Shown piece by piece: positions 1-10,324 of a stretch of 64,000 nt of DNA. Position numbers and translations under genes: made by a program. The notes below the pieces were generated by a model. It worked only from the letters and a program-made list of their open reading frames with translations. It ran no database searches and had not been told where the DNA came from. The stretch spans positions 13,764,001 through 13,828,000 of the forward strand of contig JBHGNT010000006.1 in NCBI GenBank assembly GCA_043228905.1. The letters are read 5' to 3'. Position 1 is the first letter of the stretch, and each line of letters opens with the position of its first letter. The stretch comes from Azolla caroliniana (taxonomy: Eukaryota; Polypodiophyta).

Positions 1-574
1 GGAAATTGAAATCTTGTGGCGAGTCACCGCTTCGGCATTAGAAGAAGTCAATATCGGAACCACGATGGAACCTCGACTACTCTTAATTGTGAAGGACTTG
101 ATCCCAAGTGAGAAGACAACAATGATAGAGTTGCTCAAGGAATATAAAGATGTTTTCGCATGGTCACATGAGGACACACAGGGGTTGGATCCAAAATTTT
201 ACCAACACAAGATCAACTTGTCCACCGACGCGAAACCGGTGCAGGAGCATCGCTATCGAATGAACCTGAATTACGTGGTTCGCGTAAAAGAAGAAATTGA
301 CAAACTTCTAAAAGTAGGGTTTATCCGGCCAGTGAAGCAGGCCACGTGGCTGAGCCCGAGAGTTGTGGTACGAGCTAACACACCATTACGCCGTAGTTCA
401 TAAGAAGAGCACGCCATATTACCCGCAGGCGAATGGGTTAGCAAAGTCCACGAACAAGACATTACAGACCATAATGAAAAAGATCGTAAATGAGAATAGA
501 ACAAACTGGGATACCAAGCTGCACAATGCTTTGTAGGCATATCGGACGAGTTACAAAACCAACATACAGAGCAG
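1..574 (+). pseudogene. Tat/Athila-like gypsy pol fragment (RT N-terminus joined to integrase)
   Basis: Residues from 14 on read as the start of a Ty3/gypsy reverse transcriptase (YKDVFAWSHEDTQGLDP, then KVGFIRPVKQATWLSP). This matches the RT start of the Tat-like element on the minus strand near 16,590-16,400. At about 372-382 the frame jumps into an integrase segment (STPYYPQANGLAKSTNKTL) that lies some 2.5 kb downstream in the intact order, so the RT palm, RNase H and integrase N-terminus are deleted. A TAG replaces a Trp codon near 535. The fragment ends against the copia element at about 575. Seen directly: both motifs and the jump. Inferred: one internal deletion in an old copy. Confidence 0.85.
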
Positions 575-599
575 ATTGACAGAGCAGAAATACCCACGG

Positions 600-1320
600 G
601 GGTATTAGAGTTAAAGTGGAAACGTCTTAACAGAAAGGAGATGGCCACCATCTGACAGTGCGTCAACATAAGCATCCTTCAACATGTGGCGAATGACACA
701 AATGCCCACGAGATGTGGTAGAAGTTGTTAGCTCTATATGAGAGGAAGAACACCCTTAATAAAATCTCACTGAGGAGAAAGATCGTACGGTTGAAATACA
801 GAGACAGTGAGAGCATTGTCGAACACATCAACACATTCATGGGGTATGTAAATCAACTTGCTGCAACCAAGTTTCCCCTTGATGATGCTATGCAGGCCAT
901 CCTGCTGATGTGCACATTGCTGGATAGCCGGGAGAACCTAGTTGTTACTCTCAGCACCTCATGTGAAGAAGAGAACTTGTCTTTACAAGCAGTGAAGACA
1001 AGCATCTTGAATGAGGAAGTGAGAAGGACGGACAAGGGTCTCCTAGTCCACTCGGAGTCAAATTTGACTCAACACATCAGCAGAGGAAGGAACCGGCAAA
1101 AAAGTCCACCAAGGAGAGAAAAGTCTCAAGCTAGATCGAAGTCCAGAGCAAAGCTTGTGTGCTTTTATTGTGGAAAGCCTGGACATTTCCAGAAGGACTA
1201 CCGACACCTTAAAAGGGAAAAGAGTGTTAGTAATAAGGTCGAACCCAGGAAGATTCCTGAAGAAAAGTACACTTTAGCCATTGCTATGAGCAATGAAGAA
1301 CTTTTGTTCATTTCTGAATA
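600..1320 (+). pseudogene. copia-1 gag (UBN2-type Gag with zinc knuckle)
   Basis: The reading frame from about 725 to 1318 encodes a copia Gag: a helical capsid-like region (SIVEHINTFMGYVNQLA, then LLDSRENLVVTLS) followed by a basic segment and a CCHC knuckle, CFYCGKPGHFQKDY. The last Cys of the knuckle is Tyr, so zinc binding would be lost. Upstream, the same protein continues in-frame through stops near 653 and 720 (KRLNRKEMATI, then ANDTNAHEMW). Gag would form the virus-like particle. The 5' part is missing and no start codon can be assigned. Confidence 0.8.
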
Positions 1321-1915
1321 GACAAGTGCAAATCTTGCAAGTGAAGAATGCACTCGGGTGATTGACTCCGGTGCATCCTTTTACATAACTCTGTCGAGAG
1401 AGTATTTCTCAACTTACATAGCCGATGATCATGGTTATGTAAAGATGGGTGATAGTCGGGACTGCAAGATAGCAGGAATCGAAAGTGTTTGCTTGACGAC
1501 GTCGATAGGGTGTCGACAAACTCTGAAGGATCCCCGATATCAGATTGAATCTGATATCGATTGGAAGATTGGACGACGAAGGCTACACTGGTAGTTTTTA
1601 GAATGGAAAGTGGAAGTTCATCCGAGGAAATCTTATAGTGGCCTGAGCACAGAAGGAAGGCACATGTATATGATGCAAGCCCGACTGAGCAAGTTGGAAG
1701 TGAATGGGGAAGCCGACTCACTAGGACAGATATGGCATAAGAGGCTAGGCCACATGAGTGAGAAGGGACTACATCTATTGGCCGACCAGAAGCTTCTACC
1801 AAAAGTAAAGGGAGTGCACCTGGACAAGTGTGTCAATTGCTTAGTCGGAAAGCAAAACAGAGCAGCATTCCACACACGGCCACCAAGAAGAAGAGAAACT
1901 GATCGACATACATGA
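1321..1915 (+). pseudogene. copia-1 protease and GAG-pre-integrase region
   Basis: After a TAG at 1319 the frame gives an aspartic protease start, VIDSGASFYITLSREYF, with the catalytic D-S-G at about 1361-1370. Further on is the GAG-pre-integrase zinc-binding region (IWHKRLGHMSEKGL, then CVNCLVGKQNRAAF), which carries the HxxxH...CxxC pattern. Stops and a frameshift near 1594-1610 separate the two. The expected integrase DDE core does not follow; the sequence passes directly into the linker before RT. Confidence 0.8.
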
Positions 1916-1929
1916 ACTTGAGCCAAGAG

Positions 1930-3600
1930 TAGAATTGGCAGAAACATCCGAACTGAAGTCGACAATGAGTGGAAGGAGGTACCCACTCAGAGAAAGGAGA
2001 GCACCGACACATATTCCAGTCAATACATCCTCTTGATTGATGAGGGTGAGCCAGAGTGCTATGATGAAGCAATCGCCGACAAGCATAGAGAGAAGTGGCT
2101 GAGCGTGATGGAAGATGAGATTCATTCTTTGCACGAGAATTATAACTACGACCTAGTAGAGCTACCGAAAGGTAAGAGAGCACTCAGGAACAAATGGGTC
2201 TACAAGGTGAAGACTGGAGAAGTCGACAACGCACCTAGGTATAAAGCCGCATTGTGGTGAAGGGGTTCCAACAGAAAAAGGGTGTCGACTTCGACTAAAT
2301 ATTCGCTCTAGTCGTAAAGATGACATCCATTAGAACCGTTCTGAGCATAGTTGCCAGTAGTGATTTGTAGATCGAACAGTTGGATGTCAAGACAACATTC
2401 TTGCACGAGGAGTTGGATGAAGAGATTTACATGCAGTAGCCTGAAGGTTTTGAGGAGAAAGGGAAAGAGAACCTGGTGTGTCGACTGAAGAAAAGCTTGT
2501 ATGGGTTGAAACAAACTCCACGCCAATGGTACAAGAAGTTCGAGTCCTTCATGATGGAAAATAGGTTCCAGAAAACAGAGGCTGATTATTGTGTGTTCGT
2601 CAAAAGGTATGACAAAGGTGACTTCTTGATTCTCTTGTTATATGTAGATGACATGGTGATAGTCGGTCAAGATACAAGGAAGATCAAAAGCTTGAAGAAA
2701 GCTCTAGGCAAATAATTTTCCATGAAAGATCTTGGACCAACTAAACAGATCTTAGGGATTCACATAGTTCGAGATAGAACTAAAAAAGTGTTGTGGTTGT
2801 CACAAGAGAAATAAGTGTCTAAGATCCTAGAAAGATTCAACATGTTGGAAGCAAAGCCGGTCGACTCAGTGTTACCGATTAACTACAACCTAAACGCAAA
2901 TCAATCCCCGAGAGTGGAGAAAGAAAAGGTTGAGATGAGGAAAGTACCATATGCCTCAGCCGTTGGTAGCTTAATGTATGCTATGGTTTGTAAGAGACTA
3001 GACATAGCATTTGTTGTGGGAACAAGAAGCTGATACATGAGTAATCCAGGACAAGAACATTGGGAAACAATGAAATGAATACTCAGGTATTTAAAAGGCA
3101 CCTCGTGTGTGTGTCTTAAGTATGGTGTCGGAAAATCCATGCTTGAAGGGTTTACCGACTCAGACATGTCGGGGGATGTAGACTCAAGCCGATCCATGTC
3201 AGGGGGGGGGGGTAGTGTCGTGGTAGTCATGACTGCAGAAGTCTGTGGCATTGTCGACCACAAAGGCAGAGTACATAGCAGCAGTAGAGGCCGGCAAGGA
3301 GCTAATTTGGATGGGAAACATTCTCAAGAAGTTGGGGATGAACCAAAAGGATTTCTTGCTTCATTGTGACAACCAGAGTGCCATACATCTAGCCAAGAAT
3401 GCTGCATACCACTCTCAGAACAAGCACATACAAAGAAGGTATCACTTGATACGGGAGAAAGTCGAAGAAGGAGAGTTTACCCTCGTGAAGATCCATACTG
3501 AAGACAATGGATCTGACATGTTGACAAAGAACCTACGGATGGTCCGACTTAGAGTCTGTCGACAGAGCACAGGAATAACGGACAACTCCCCATTGGAGTG
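1930..3600 (+). pseudogene. copia-1 reverse transcriptase and RNase H
   Basis: The RT begins at about 2033 (WLSVMEDEIHSLHEN, ALRNKWVYKVK). It continues through several stops to the catalytic YVDDMVIVGQD near 2640, then the copia thumb/connection (YASAVGSLMYAM) at 2950. RNase H follows (TTKAEYIAAVEAGKELIWM at about 3258, then HCDNQSAIHLAKN). In the family this enzyme pair copies the element RNA. At least seven stops or frameshifts are visible (for example 2258, 2298, 2371, 2437, 2713, 2812, 3033). A run of nine Gs at about 3204 coincides with a frame change. Confidence 0.88.
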
Positions 3601-3611
3601 AAGGGGGAGTT
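3599..3611 (+). promoter_or_regulatory. polypurine tract of copia-1
   Basis: The purine-rich run GTGAAGGGGGAG lies immediately upstream of the 3' LTR start (TGTTAGG at 3612). This is the normal position of the plus-strand primer in LTR elements. Confidence 0.75.
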
Positions 3612-4251
3612 TGTTAGGAATATGTCCCTCCAGTGGGAGGAGCCGACTAATTGGATGAGAGCCGGCAGTCAAAGAGTCGACTCAGAGAGAGTTGATCAAG
3701 GTCGAAGACATGACCGACTAGTCGGGCAGACCGGATGGTCGATGACCAGGCTGACTAGTCGGACCGACCCTACAGTCGACGAATGAGTCGGCTGATTAGT
3801 TTAAGACTATTATTATTATTATTGGATAATAATAATGGCTATTATGTAAATAGCCCATTTTGTGTATTAGTATAAATACTCCTAGGGAAAACATAATATG
3901 TAGCGATATATACATGTGAGCCTCTGTAGCGTAGCGTGAGAGAGAAGAGAAAAGAAGGTGAGGGAGCGTGAGTGAGTTAGCGGCGCCATAGTTGTGATCA
4001 GAACAACATACGCCAAGAGTCCTTCGAGGATGTTTACACTCTTTGTAGAGAGTGTTGTACTCTAATCTCATTGTTGTATATCCACTGCATAGTGAAGCTC
4101 TGTTCTCTGTGGTTTTCACCTGCTTTAGGGTTTCCACGTTAAATCTGTGTGCACTGTTTTCTGTACTTCAGAGTTGTGGATTTCAACATATTCCTTTTCT
4201 AGTGGATTGACGATTCCTTTATCAATAGGACGTGCATTGAGAATCTTTGCA
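3612..4251 (+). repeat. 3' LTR of copia-1
   Basis: It begins TGTTAGGAATATG right after the polypurine tract. It has a TATA-like stretch with the following transcript start region (TATAAATACTCCTAGGGAAAAC near 3881) that is closely similar to 22,850 and 46,770. The 3' end is set at about 4251 by alignment to the TSD-bounded solo LTR at 22,468-23,224 and is uncertain by a few tens of bases. Downstream flank starts with a G-rich run. Confidence 0.7.
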
Positions 4252-4689
4252 GTGTGGGGGGTGGTGCCTAGAATGGCTCCACCCCCCTCCCAAAGGGGGG
4301 TTCAACGTGAAAGAGAAGGAAGAGAGAAAGAAAGAGAGATGACAAGAGAAAGAGATTGAGAGAGAATCACTCTTGCTCATTCATTCCCCATAAGGGGTTA
4401 AATAGTTACAAAAGGGTAGATACATAGGGGTGCAAGCCCCCTTGGCCATTTACACTAATCACTCACTCACACCTCTTCTTATATGTCCTCATGCACACAC
4501 GTGTGCATGTGTACACATACGTATTTACTCACACTCACAATTATACTTGTGCACATTTACACATACACATCAACCCTTTACTCTTTGACCTGCGTTACAC
4601 TCAACTCTTCGTACATCTCGTATGGTAACATGAATGTGTTTATATCCTAAAGTTAACTCTTTGGTATTAGAACAATACTACTATGTATT
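4252..4689. other. no gene; purine-rich and CA/TG-rich sequence
   Basis: 4252-4380 is G/A-rich with CCCCCC/GGGGGG inverted runs at 4281-4300. 4440-4600 is rich in CA/TG steps such as CACACGTGTGCATGTG. No coding signal is evident. The A/G-rich part resembles the leaders and LTR ends of other elements here and may be an old, unrecognised LTR remnant. Confidence 0.4.
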
Positions 4690-5082
4690 TCATGAAGACA
4701 TACATTTTCGCTTATGAGGAGTCAACCCCACAACTTCTTGGCCTATGTGTTGAACCTTTAATCATCGTAATAACATATATGATGTGTAGTTATAATAATT
4801 ATATTTTTAGTTATTACAAGATATTTGGAATATTCTAGAACATTCTTGAATATTTTTCATGATTATATTTATTATCATAAATATCTAAAATATTCTAGAA
4901 CATTCTAGAATACTCCATAAGGATCTATAAATAGGTGTCTATACATTCATTAGAACTCATTCAGTTCAACACTAATCTTTAGCCCTTATCCTACTCTTTG
5001 TAACCTGGTTTTCTTATATTATAATATCAGTTCAATTTCCTGTTTTATCTCTCTCTCTCCCTCCTACTCACGAGTCACGACA
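4690..5082 (+). repeat. LTR of chromovirus E (self-priming family)
   Basis: The right end is clear: it finishes ...GAGTCACGACA at 5082 and is followed by the chromovirus PBS GTTTGAACCGAAT. A TATA box (CTATAAATAGG, 4925) lies about 30 bp before CATTCAGTTCAAC (4957-4970), which is complementary to the PBS apart from one mismatch. Near 4719-4768 there is a degenerate antisense tRNA-like segment (B box as GAGTCAACCCC, A box as CCTTTAATCATCG). The left boundary is not clear and is placed approximately; no TSD was found. Confidence 0.65.
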
Positions 5083-5289
5083 GTTTGAACCGAATCTTTC
5101 TTTTTCGTCTTCCAATAACCCTAGCAAGCTTTCTTCTTTTTCCTTCCTTCTTTTTCCCTTTTATGTATAGAGTCTGTCAGCAAGCAAGAATATATGCGTC
5201 TTGTCTGAGCTCGATATGCTCACGCCTAAGTTTGTGGCATTAGAGCAAGAAAATCAAAGACTTCTCTGGGATCTACAACATGTGAGTAT
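5083..5289 (+). pseudogene. PBS, leader and gag start of chromovirus E
   Basis: GTTTGAACCGAAT at 5083 is the self-priming PBS. From 5167 the sequence matches the first 40 or so codons of the gag at 27,104 (SVSKQEYMR, then LSELDML, FVALEQENQRL), but the start codon is ATA instead of ATG and the reading frame is disturbed. Homology stops at about 5286, where other sequence begins. This is therefore only the 5' end of an element of the same clade as element F. Confidence 0.75.
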
Positions 5290-5676
5290 TGTTGTCCATG
5301 GGACAGATTGGTAATTTGGGTATAAAATGAATCTGGATGTAGGTGAAGTAGGTAAAGGCAACCGTAACAAGGAAGGTAGCGAAGAAAATGCAGTCATGAA
5401 ACGTGGAGCTGAAAACGAGTGAAGATTGAAGCACGCCAAGCGTGAAAGAAAACTATAAAACGTAACACAGAAACAAAATAGAGGAGGACAGAAGGGAGAA
5501 GAGAAGCCTCCTAATTAAGATAGGAATACAATGCTAGGACACGTAGAATATCTGATTGTGCTTTTTGTTTGTAACTCCAGTCCTGCGCCGTGTATTACTA
5601 TTTCGAATTACATAATATATATCTAGTTTTAGGTCTAATCTGTTCTGGTCCTTGAGATCATTTCTGAATTATAACA
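5290..5676. repeat. candidate LTR-like segment, unclassified
   Basis: This stretch lies between the chromovirus E gag scrap and copia-2, starts TGTTGTCC and can be ended at ...TTATAACA. It includes a TATA-like CTATAAAACG near 5453 and carries no coding signal. It could be the 5' LTR of copia-2 or an independent solo LTR. No direct target duplication was recognised, so the assignment is weak. Confidence 0.3.
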
Positions 5677-5726
5677 TCTTGAATTAAGATCATGTTTTAC
5701 AGCTAACGTACCCGACCATTTTCTAG

Positions 5727-6609
5727 GTACGAATCGGATTGCCGAGCTTGAGAAGGTCTTCCGGAGTCGAGACATAGTCTTCATGGAAGAGAAGAACATT
5801 ACCGACTAGGACTCGGTGAAGAAGATAGTGGACATACAAGGACTCATCCGGGTGGAAGCTGGATGATACTCAAAGAACCAACCAGATTTGGACAGAGAAC
5901 TGGCTCAATCGAAGAAGAAGAGTTGGACATCGGAACCGAACAAGACCCTGAATCGGATTTAGATGAAGAACAAACGAAGGAATCGGTGGCCGAAGACCAA
6001 GGAAGAAGATATCCCCTTAGGGAGAGAAGAGCCTCCTAGAGTTTTCCAGATGTAAAACATGTGTTGCTGATCGATGAGGGGCCGGAAAGCTTCGAAGAAG
6101 CAAAGAAAGACACCCACACCCGCAAGTGGTTAAGTACCATGCAGGATGAGATGGATTCCCTACATGAGAAACACACATACGAATTGACGGAGTCACCAAA
6201 AGGGAAGAGAGCACTCCAGAACAAGTGGGTGTACAAGTTGAAATCGGGAGACGCCGAAAATCCATCGAGATACAAAGCCCGGATCGTGGTGAAGGGCTTC
6301 CAGTAGAAGAAAGGAGTCGACTTTGATGAGATATTTTCCCATGTAATAAAGATGACATCCATTCGGACTGTGTTGAGCATAGCGGCAAGCATGGACCTCG
6401 AGGTCGAGCACGTAGAAGTCAAGATGGTGTTCTTGCACGGTGACCTCGAAGAAGAGATCTACATGCAATAGCCAAAGGGGTTTGTCAAGAAAGGGAAGGA
6501 GCACCTGGTGTGCCAGTTGAAGAAGAGCTTATATGAACTAATGGTACCGGAAGTTCGACTCCTTCATGACCAACCAAGGATACCACAAGACGCAGGCTGA
6601 CCACTGCGT
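5727..6609 (+). pseudogene. copia-2 pol, left part (integrase end and RT, split by gypsy C)
   Basis: It starts with the integrase C-terminal signature RSRDIVFMEEKN (about 5751), then a linker. RT follows from 6061 (WLSTMQDEMDSLHEK, ALQNKWVYKLK, ARIVVKGF), broken by TAG at 6304 and 6468 and a small deletion near 6530. The frame stops within DHCV at 6609 exactly where the gypsy C LTR begins. It resumes at 45,017 with VFVKNFNGG, giving the contiguous copia motif D-H-C-V-F-V-K. That continuity, with a shared GCGT at both junctions, shows that the two parts are one element split by an insertion. Confidence 0.88.
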
Positions 6610-6684
6610 TGTCGAGTTGTTACGCTCTTCGCGTGTGGAAAGAGGCGAGACCGCAGGGGCCTTGAACCAAGGAGCCTGAGAAAG

Positions 6685-6734
<50 letters not shown>

Positions 6735-7042
6735 AACTTGCAGAAACACAGAGGGAGGAAGAGAGAACAAAGTCTTAATTATAGAATCAATCACGATTAC
6801 AATCGGCAAGCCGGCAACGGACCCAACTCAGGCGAACATGCACACACATAACCCCGACTGCACTGTGGAGCCTCTACCGTAAGCACACAGGCTATCCATG
6901 AAGCAGAGGCAACTCGGTCCAAAATCCTGCAGAGAATGACGGAGGAGAGAGCTTGGTCCCAGTCCGACAATACTTCGTCCTTGCTCCCAGAACGCGATCC
7001 CTTCATCTGCCTTCTTCCTTCCCTTTTATAGGTTGTCGAGGC
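6610..7042 (-). repeat. LTR C, 3' part (interrupted by chromovirus A)
   Basis: It is nearly identical to 44,367-44,803 (TGTCGAGTTGTTACGCTC..., TATA box as CCTTTTATAGG on the plus strand at about 7021-7032). The LTR breaks at 7042 after GAGGC, where chromovirus A starts. The missing 5' part is found, inverted, at 41,183-41,405. 433 + 223 minus the 5-bp duplication gives 651 bp, against 650 bp for the uninterrupted copy. The termini are TGTCG...CGACA. Confidence 0.88.
6688..6733. repeat. (GA)n microsatellite
   Basis: An uninterrupted GA dinucleotide run of about 46 bp lies within LTR C. The homologous position at 44,446-44,463 has a much shorter run, so it has expanded or contracted since insertion. 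Confidence 0.95.
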
Positions 7043-7459
7043 TGTCATGATATGACAAGACTTGAACCCATGAACTTATGCTACATGGGTCGAGCTCTTG
7101 ACCATTAGACCATACATTGTAATACGTAGAATATTATTTTCATTTATGTTTTATTATAGAAAATTGATGTATATTCCAGATTTCTCTGGAACATTCTAGA
7201 AACGTCAGGAGTATTCCTTAGAACACTATAAAAGGAGGCACAAGGCATTATTTAGAACCAAATCGGTTCAACGCTAGTGTTAAGCCTCCTCGCGATTACT
7301 GTACATTCTCTTCACATAATATATATCTTATCTTATCATCACTCTCTCTCTCCCTCCCTTTCACTCACTCTTTCCTTCTCTCGAGAGTTCTTCACCTCTC
7401 TTAGTACTAATACTTCTTTTAGTACTAATTCCTTCTCTGTCTTAATACTGTTCCTGACA
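7043..7459 (+). repeat. 5' LTR of chromovirus A
   Basis: It runs TGTCATGATATGACA...CTGACA. An antisense tRNA-like segment occupies about 7045-7120 (B box as GACTTGAACCC at 7059-7069; A box as ACCATTAGACCA at 7101-7112). A TATA box (ACTATAAAAGG) is at 7225-7235. R probably starts about 30 bp later with ACCAAATCGGTTCAACG (7257). The other LTR, inverted, is at 41,406-41,828. Confidence 0.9.
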
Positions 7460-7476
7460 GTTTGAACCGATTTTGG
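7460..7476 (+). promoter_or_regulatory. primer-binding site of chromovirus A, complementary to its own R start
   Basis: GTTTGAACCGATTTTGG follows the LTR directly. It is the reverse complement of AACCAAATCGGTTCAA (7256-7271), apart from one extra base, in the same LTR about 30 bp after the TATA box. The layout is that of Tf1/sushi-type self-priming, where the 5' end of the RNA folds back to prime cDNA synthesis, rather than tRNA priming. Confidence 0.75.
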
Positions 7477-7552
7477 TCTATCTTCCTTCCGTATCTTCCT
7501 TTCCTCCTCTTCCTTTTATCTTCTTATTAATCCTCTTATCCTCCCTAGTAAA

Positions 7553-8695
7553 ATGGAAACTATTAGCGCTTAGGAATACCAATCTGTTTTCTCGGAGCTC
7601 CAGTGCTTAAAAGAGAAATTTGTAGCACTAGAACAAGAAAATCATCGTTTGTTGGGGGATCTTCAACAAATAGCGTTGGAAAAACAACAACAACATGGGG
7701 AGCTGACGTTACGTGTACAACAACTCGAAGTGACTATCATATCATTACAACAACAAGGATCAAGCACTCAAGGGATTCATAAAGAACCCAAGATCGGTCT
7801 TCCTGCAAAATTTGATGGGACCCGATCATAGTTTAGAGGGTTTTTGAATCAGGTACGTTTAGTGATACAAATGCATCCTTCTCGATATCCCACCGATGCA
7901 TCACGAGTGGGACTAGTAGGCACTCTCCTTAGTGGCTCAACGTTAGCATGGTTTGCTCCATTGTTGGAAAAGGAATCTCCATTACTAAACAGTTTTGAAG
8001 AGTTTATAAGTGAGTTTAAGGCCTGTTTTGGAGATACTGACAGCATAAGGACTGCAATCAACAAAATCCGGCGATTACGCCAAGGTGATCGTCCACCCTC
8101 CGCATACGCTGCAGATTTCCACCTACTCGCTGCTGATATCCCTTGGGATGATCACGCATTGATGGAGTAATTCCGTTATGGCTTACACAACGATGTCAAG
8201 GATTTACTCTTGACCTTCCCCAAAGAGCCAAAGTCATTAACAGAAGCAATTAGTCGCGCGGTGAGATGCGACAACCGCCTCTTCGAACGACGTTCGGAAC
8301 GACAATTCCAGATTCTGAGGGCAAGATCAGAGCCTACCTATGCCTCAGTAGTAGCGAAACCTTTTCCGAGGGAGTCATATAATGCGCCTCCAGTAAGTAC
8401 TCCAACTCCGATGGAAATTGACACCACACGTCGTCGTGGACCGCTATCGGAAGAAGAAAAGCAACGATGCCGAGCAAACCGACTATGTCTTTATTGCGGT
8501 GGACCAGGGCATATCGTGGTAAACTGTCCCCATAGGCCAAGAAGGCAAGTAAACCAAATAATTGCTAGTTCTGATTGTACTAAACCCGATTCTATTTCAG
8601 TAGGGATATCTGATAGTCCTAATAGTACTAATAGCCCAAATCTAGCGAACAAATTTGATGTCCTTAGTCAGTTAGAGGAAGAGTTAAACGATTGA
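7553..8695 (+). pseudogene. gag of chromovirus A
   Basis: The frame runs 381 codons from ATG 7553 with three in-frame stops (TAG 7571, TAG near 7829, TAA near 8168), against an otherwise intact homologue at 27,104. Features are an N-terminal coiled coil (FVALEQENHRLLGDLQQ), a retrotransposon Gag capsid-like region (GTLLSGSTLAWFAPLLE), and a C-terminal CCHC knuckle (CLYCGGPGHIVVNC at about 8488-8529). It ends ...LEEELND with GTTAAACGATTGAG overlapping the pol frame. Family role: particle capsid and nucleocapsid. Confidence 0.88.
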
Positions 8696-9933
8696 GTCCA
8701 GCCAAAATAGGAGCCGTTTGATTGGACAACCCTAGATCTGTGCAGCCTATTAGTGGTTCCATTCCCTCTAAGCAAGTTAGCAATGTCTTCGTAGCCCAAG
8801 TAACAGTTAGTACTAAAAGTACTCCTCCAGTACATGTCTTAGCACTTCTAGATTCCGGAGCTAATTCTTGCTTCATGGATAGGAAATTTGCCCAAGCTCA
8901 TCAGATATCTCTTAGAAAACTCCCGTGTCCTGCCTCTGTAGTAGTCATTCATGGTCGTCCCATTGCTTCCGGAAATATCATAGAAGAGTCAGAGCCCATT
9001 AATATTGTCCTAGATAATCTAGCATGTGTCGTATCATTTAATATAATTAGCATCCTAGAACACCCTATTGTCTTAGGATTACCATGGTTCGAATTACATA
9101 ACCTACACATAGATTGGCGGACAAGAGAAATCCGGTATCGAAAAGCCCGAGGGTCTACTCATGAGATTGCAACGATTTCACAACATCAATTGCATGAGGA
9201 AGGACGCAAGGAAGAAATGTTCCTCTTCGCAATATCAGTAAAACCCTCCAACACCACTAAAGAGGATTCCACCATTCAACTTCCAGAGAAGTATCGTCAT
9301 TATGCCGATGTGTTTGATAAAGTATAAACTAATACGCTTCCTCACCATCGACCATATGATTGCCCCATCGATTTACAACCGGGGAAAGAGCCACCATGGG
9401 GACCGATCTACAATCTGTCACCAACCGAACTGGAAGTCCTTCGAGCCTATATAGAGGAGAATTTGGAGAATGGTTTCATACGACATTCAAAATCCCCATC
9501 CGGCGCACCCATTTTCTTCGTCAAGAAAAAGGCTGGCTCACTTCGTCTCGTTGTAGATTACCATGGCTTGAATAAGGTTACAATCTGAAATAGGTATGCA
9601 CTCCCCCTTATCTCAAGTCTTTTAGAACGGATCAATGGTGCCAGGTTCTTCACAAAGATCGACTTACGGGGAGCCTATAACCTCGTCCGGATCCGACTAG
9701 GAGAGGAATGGAAGACCACGTTCCGCACCAGATATGGGCACTTCGAGTATACGGTCATGCCGTTCGGCCTCACTAATGCGCCATCAATCTTCCAACACAT
9801 GGCAAATGATATTTTCCGAGATCTCTTGGATGTGTGTCTAATCATCTATTTGGATGATCTACTAGTTTACTCAAAGACCCAAGAAGAGCATGATTATCAT
9901 GTACTATCAGTACTAAAACGACTTCGAGAACAT
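8696..9933 (+). pseudogene. chromovirus A pol, left part (protease and RT)
   Basis: Protease motif ALLDSGANSCFMD is near 8850. The RT follows after a stop at 9326, with [33 protein letters not shown] and catalytic [11 protein letters not shown] (about 9839-9871). Stops and shifts occur at 8720, 9326 and 9588. At 9933 the frame is cut inside the codons for LREH/NG by the Tat-like element, with AACAT duplicated. The frame continues at 19,909 (GLYAKLEKCSF). Confidence 0.88.
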
Positions 9934-10324
9934 TGTTGTTTGCTTGGCTGGACTAGCCTCAACACAGGTGTCTATCCGACACTTCTCCAAAGGGGGGGTA
10001 AGGATTGGATGCTAGGTTACACGCGTAAGATGATTACAATTAAGCACAGACGGTAAAACAATACAGAGATACAAATAAACGCGCAATAATTCTATTTGTA
10101 TTACTTCCGTCAAAACCTTTACAAATCATCGGATCCTTTTATAGGCATCCGGCAAGGTTACAATCGCTGCGCTTAGGCAACCGGCATCCGAATCGGTCCG
10201 GATCCGGATCCGTACAACTGTACCCGATCCGTCCCTCCGAATAATAATTATACTATTATTTACTTCCTATTATCCGATCCGACTCCGCCTTCCCACTTGT
10301 CCTTGCTCTTCTGACCGGTCAACA
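9934..10324 (-). repeat. 3' LTR of the Tat-like element
   Basis: On the plus strand it reads TGTTGTTTGCTTGG...GACCGGTCAACA and matches 19,513-19,903 with few differences, giving a relatively recent insertion. It contains repeated CCGGATC motifs near 10,198-10,210. Confidence 0.95.

Larger units (their letters stand above)
575..4251 (+). mobile_element. Ty1/copia element 'copia-1', 5'-truncated, integrase core deleted, 3' LTR present
   Basis: Coding remnants occur in copia order: Gag with zinc knuckle, aspartic protease, GAG-pre-integrase, RT, RNase H, polypurine tract, 3' LTR. No 5' LTR is present; the left edge abuts the gypsy fragment near 575. The integrase catalytic core is missing between about 1915 and 1930. 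Many stops and frameshifts show it is inactive. The LTR resembles the solo LTR at 22,468-23,224 and the LTR at 46,567, so all three belong to one copia group. Confidence 0.85.

Noticed and set aside
3202-3215. Programmed frameshift at a G run in copia-1
   Set aside because: The element has many other lesions and the homopolymer is a likely slippage mutation.
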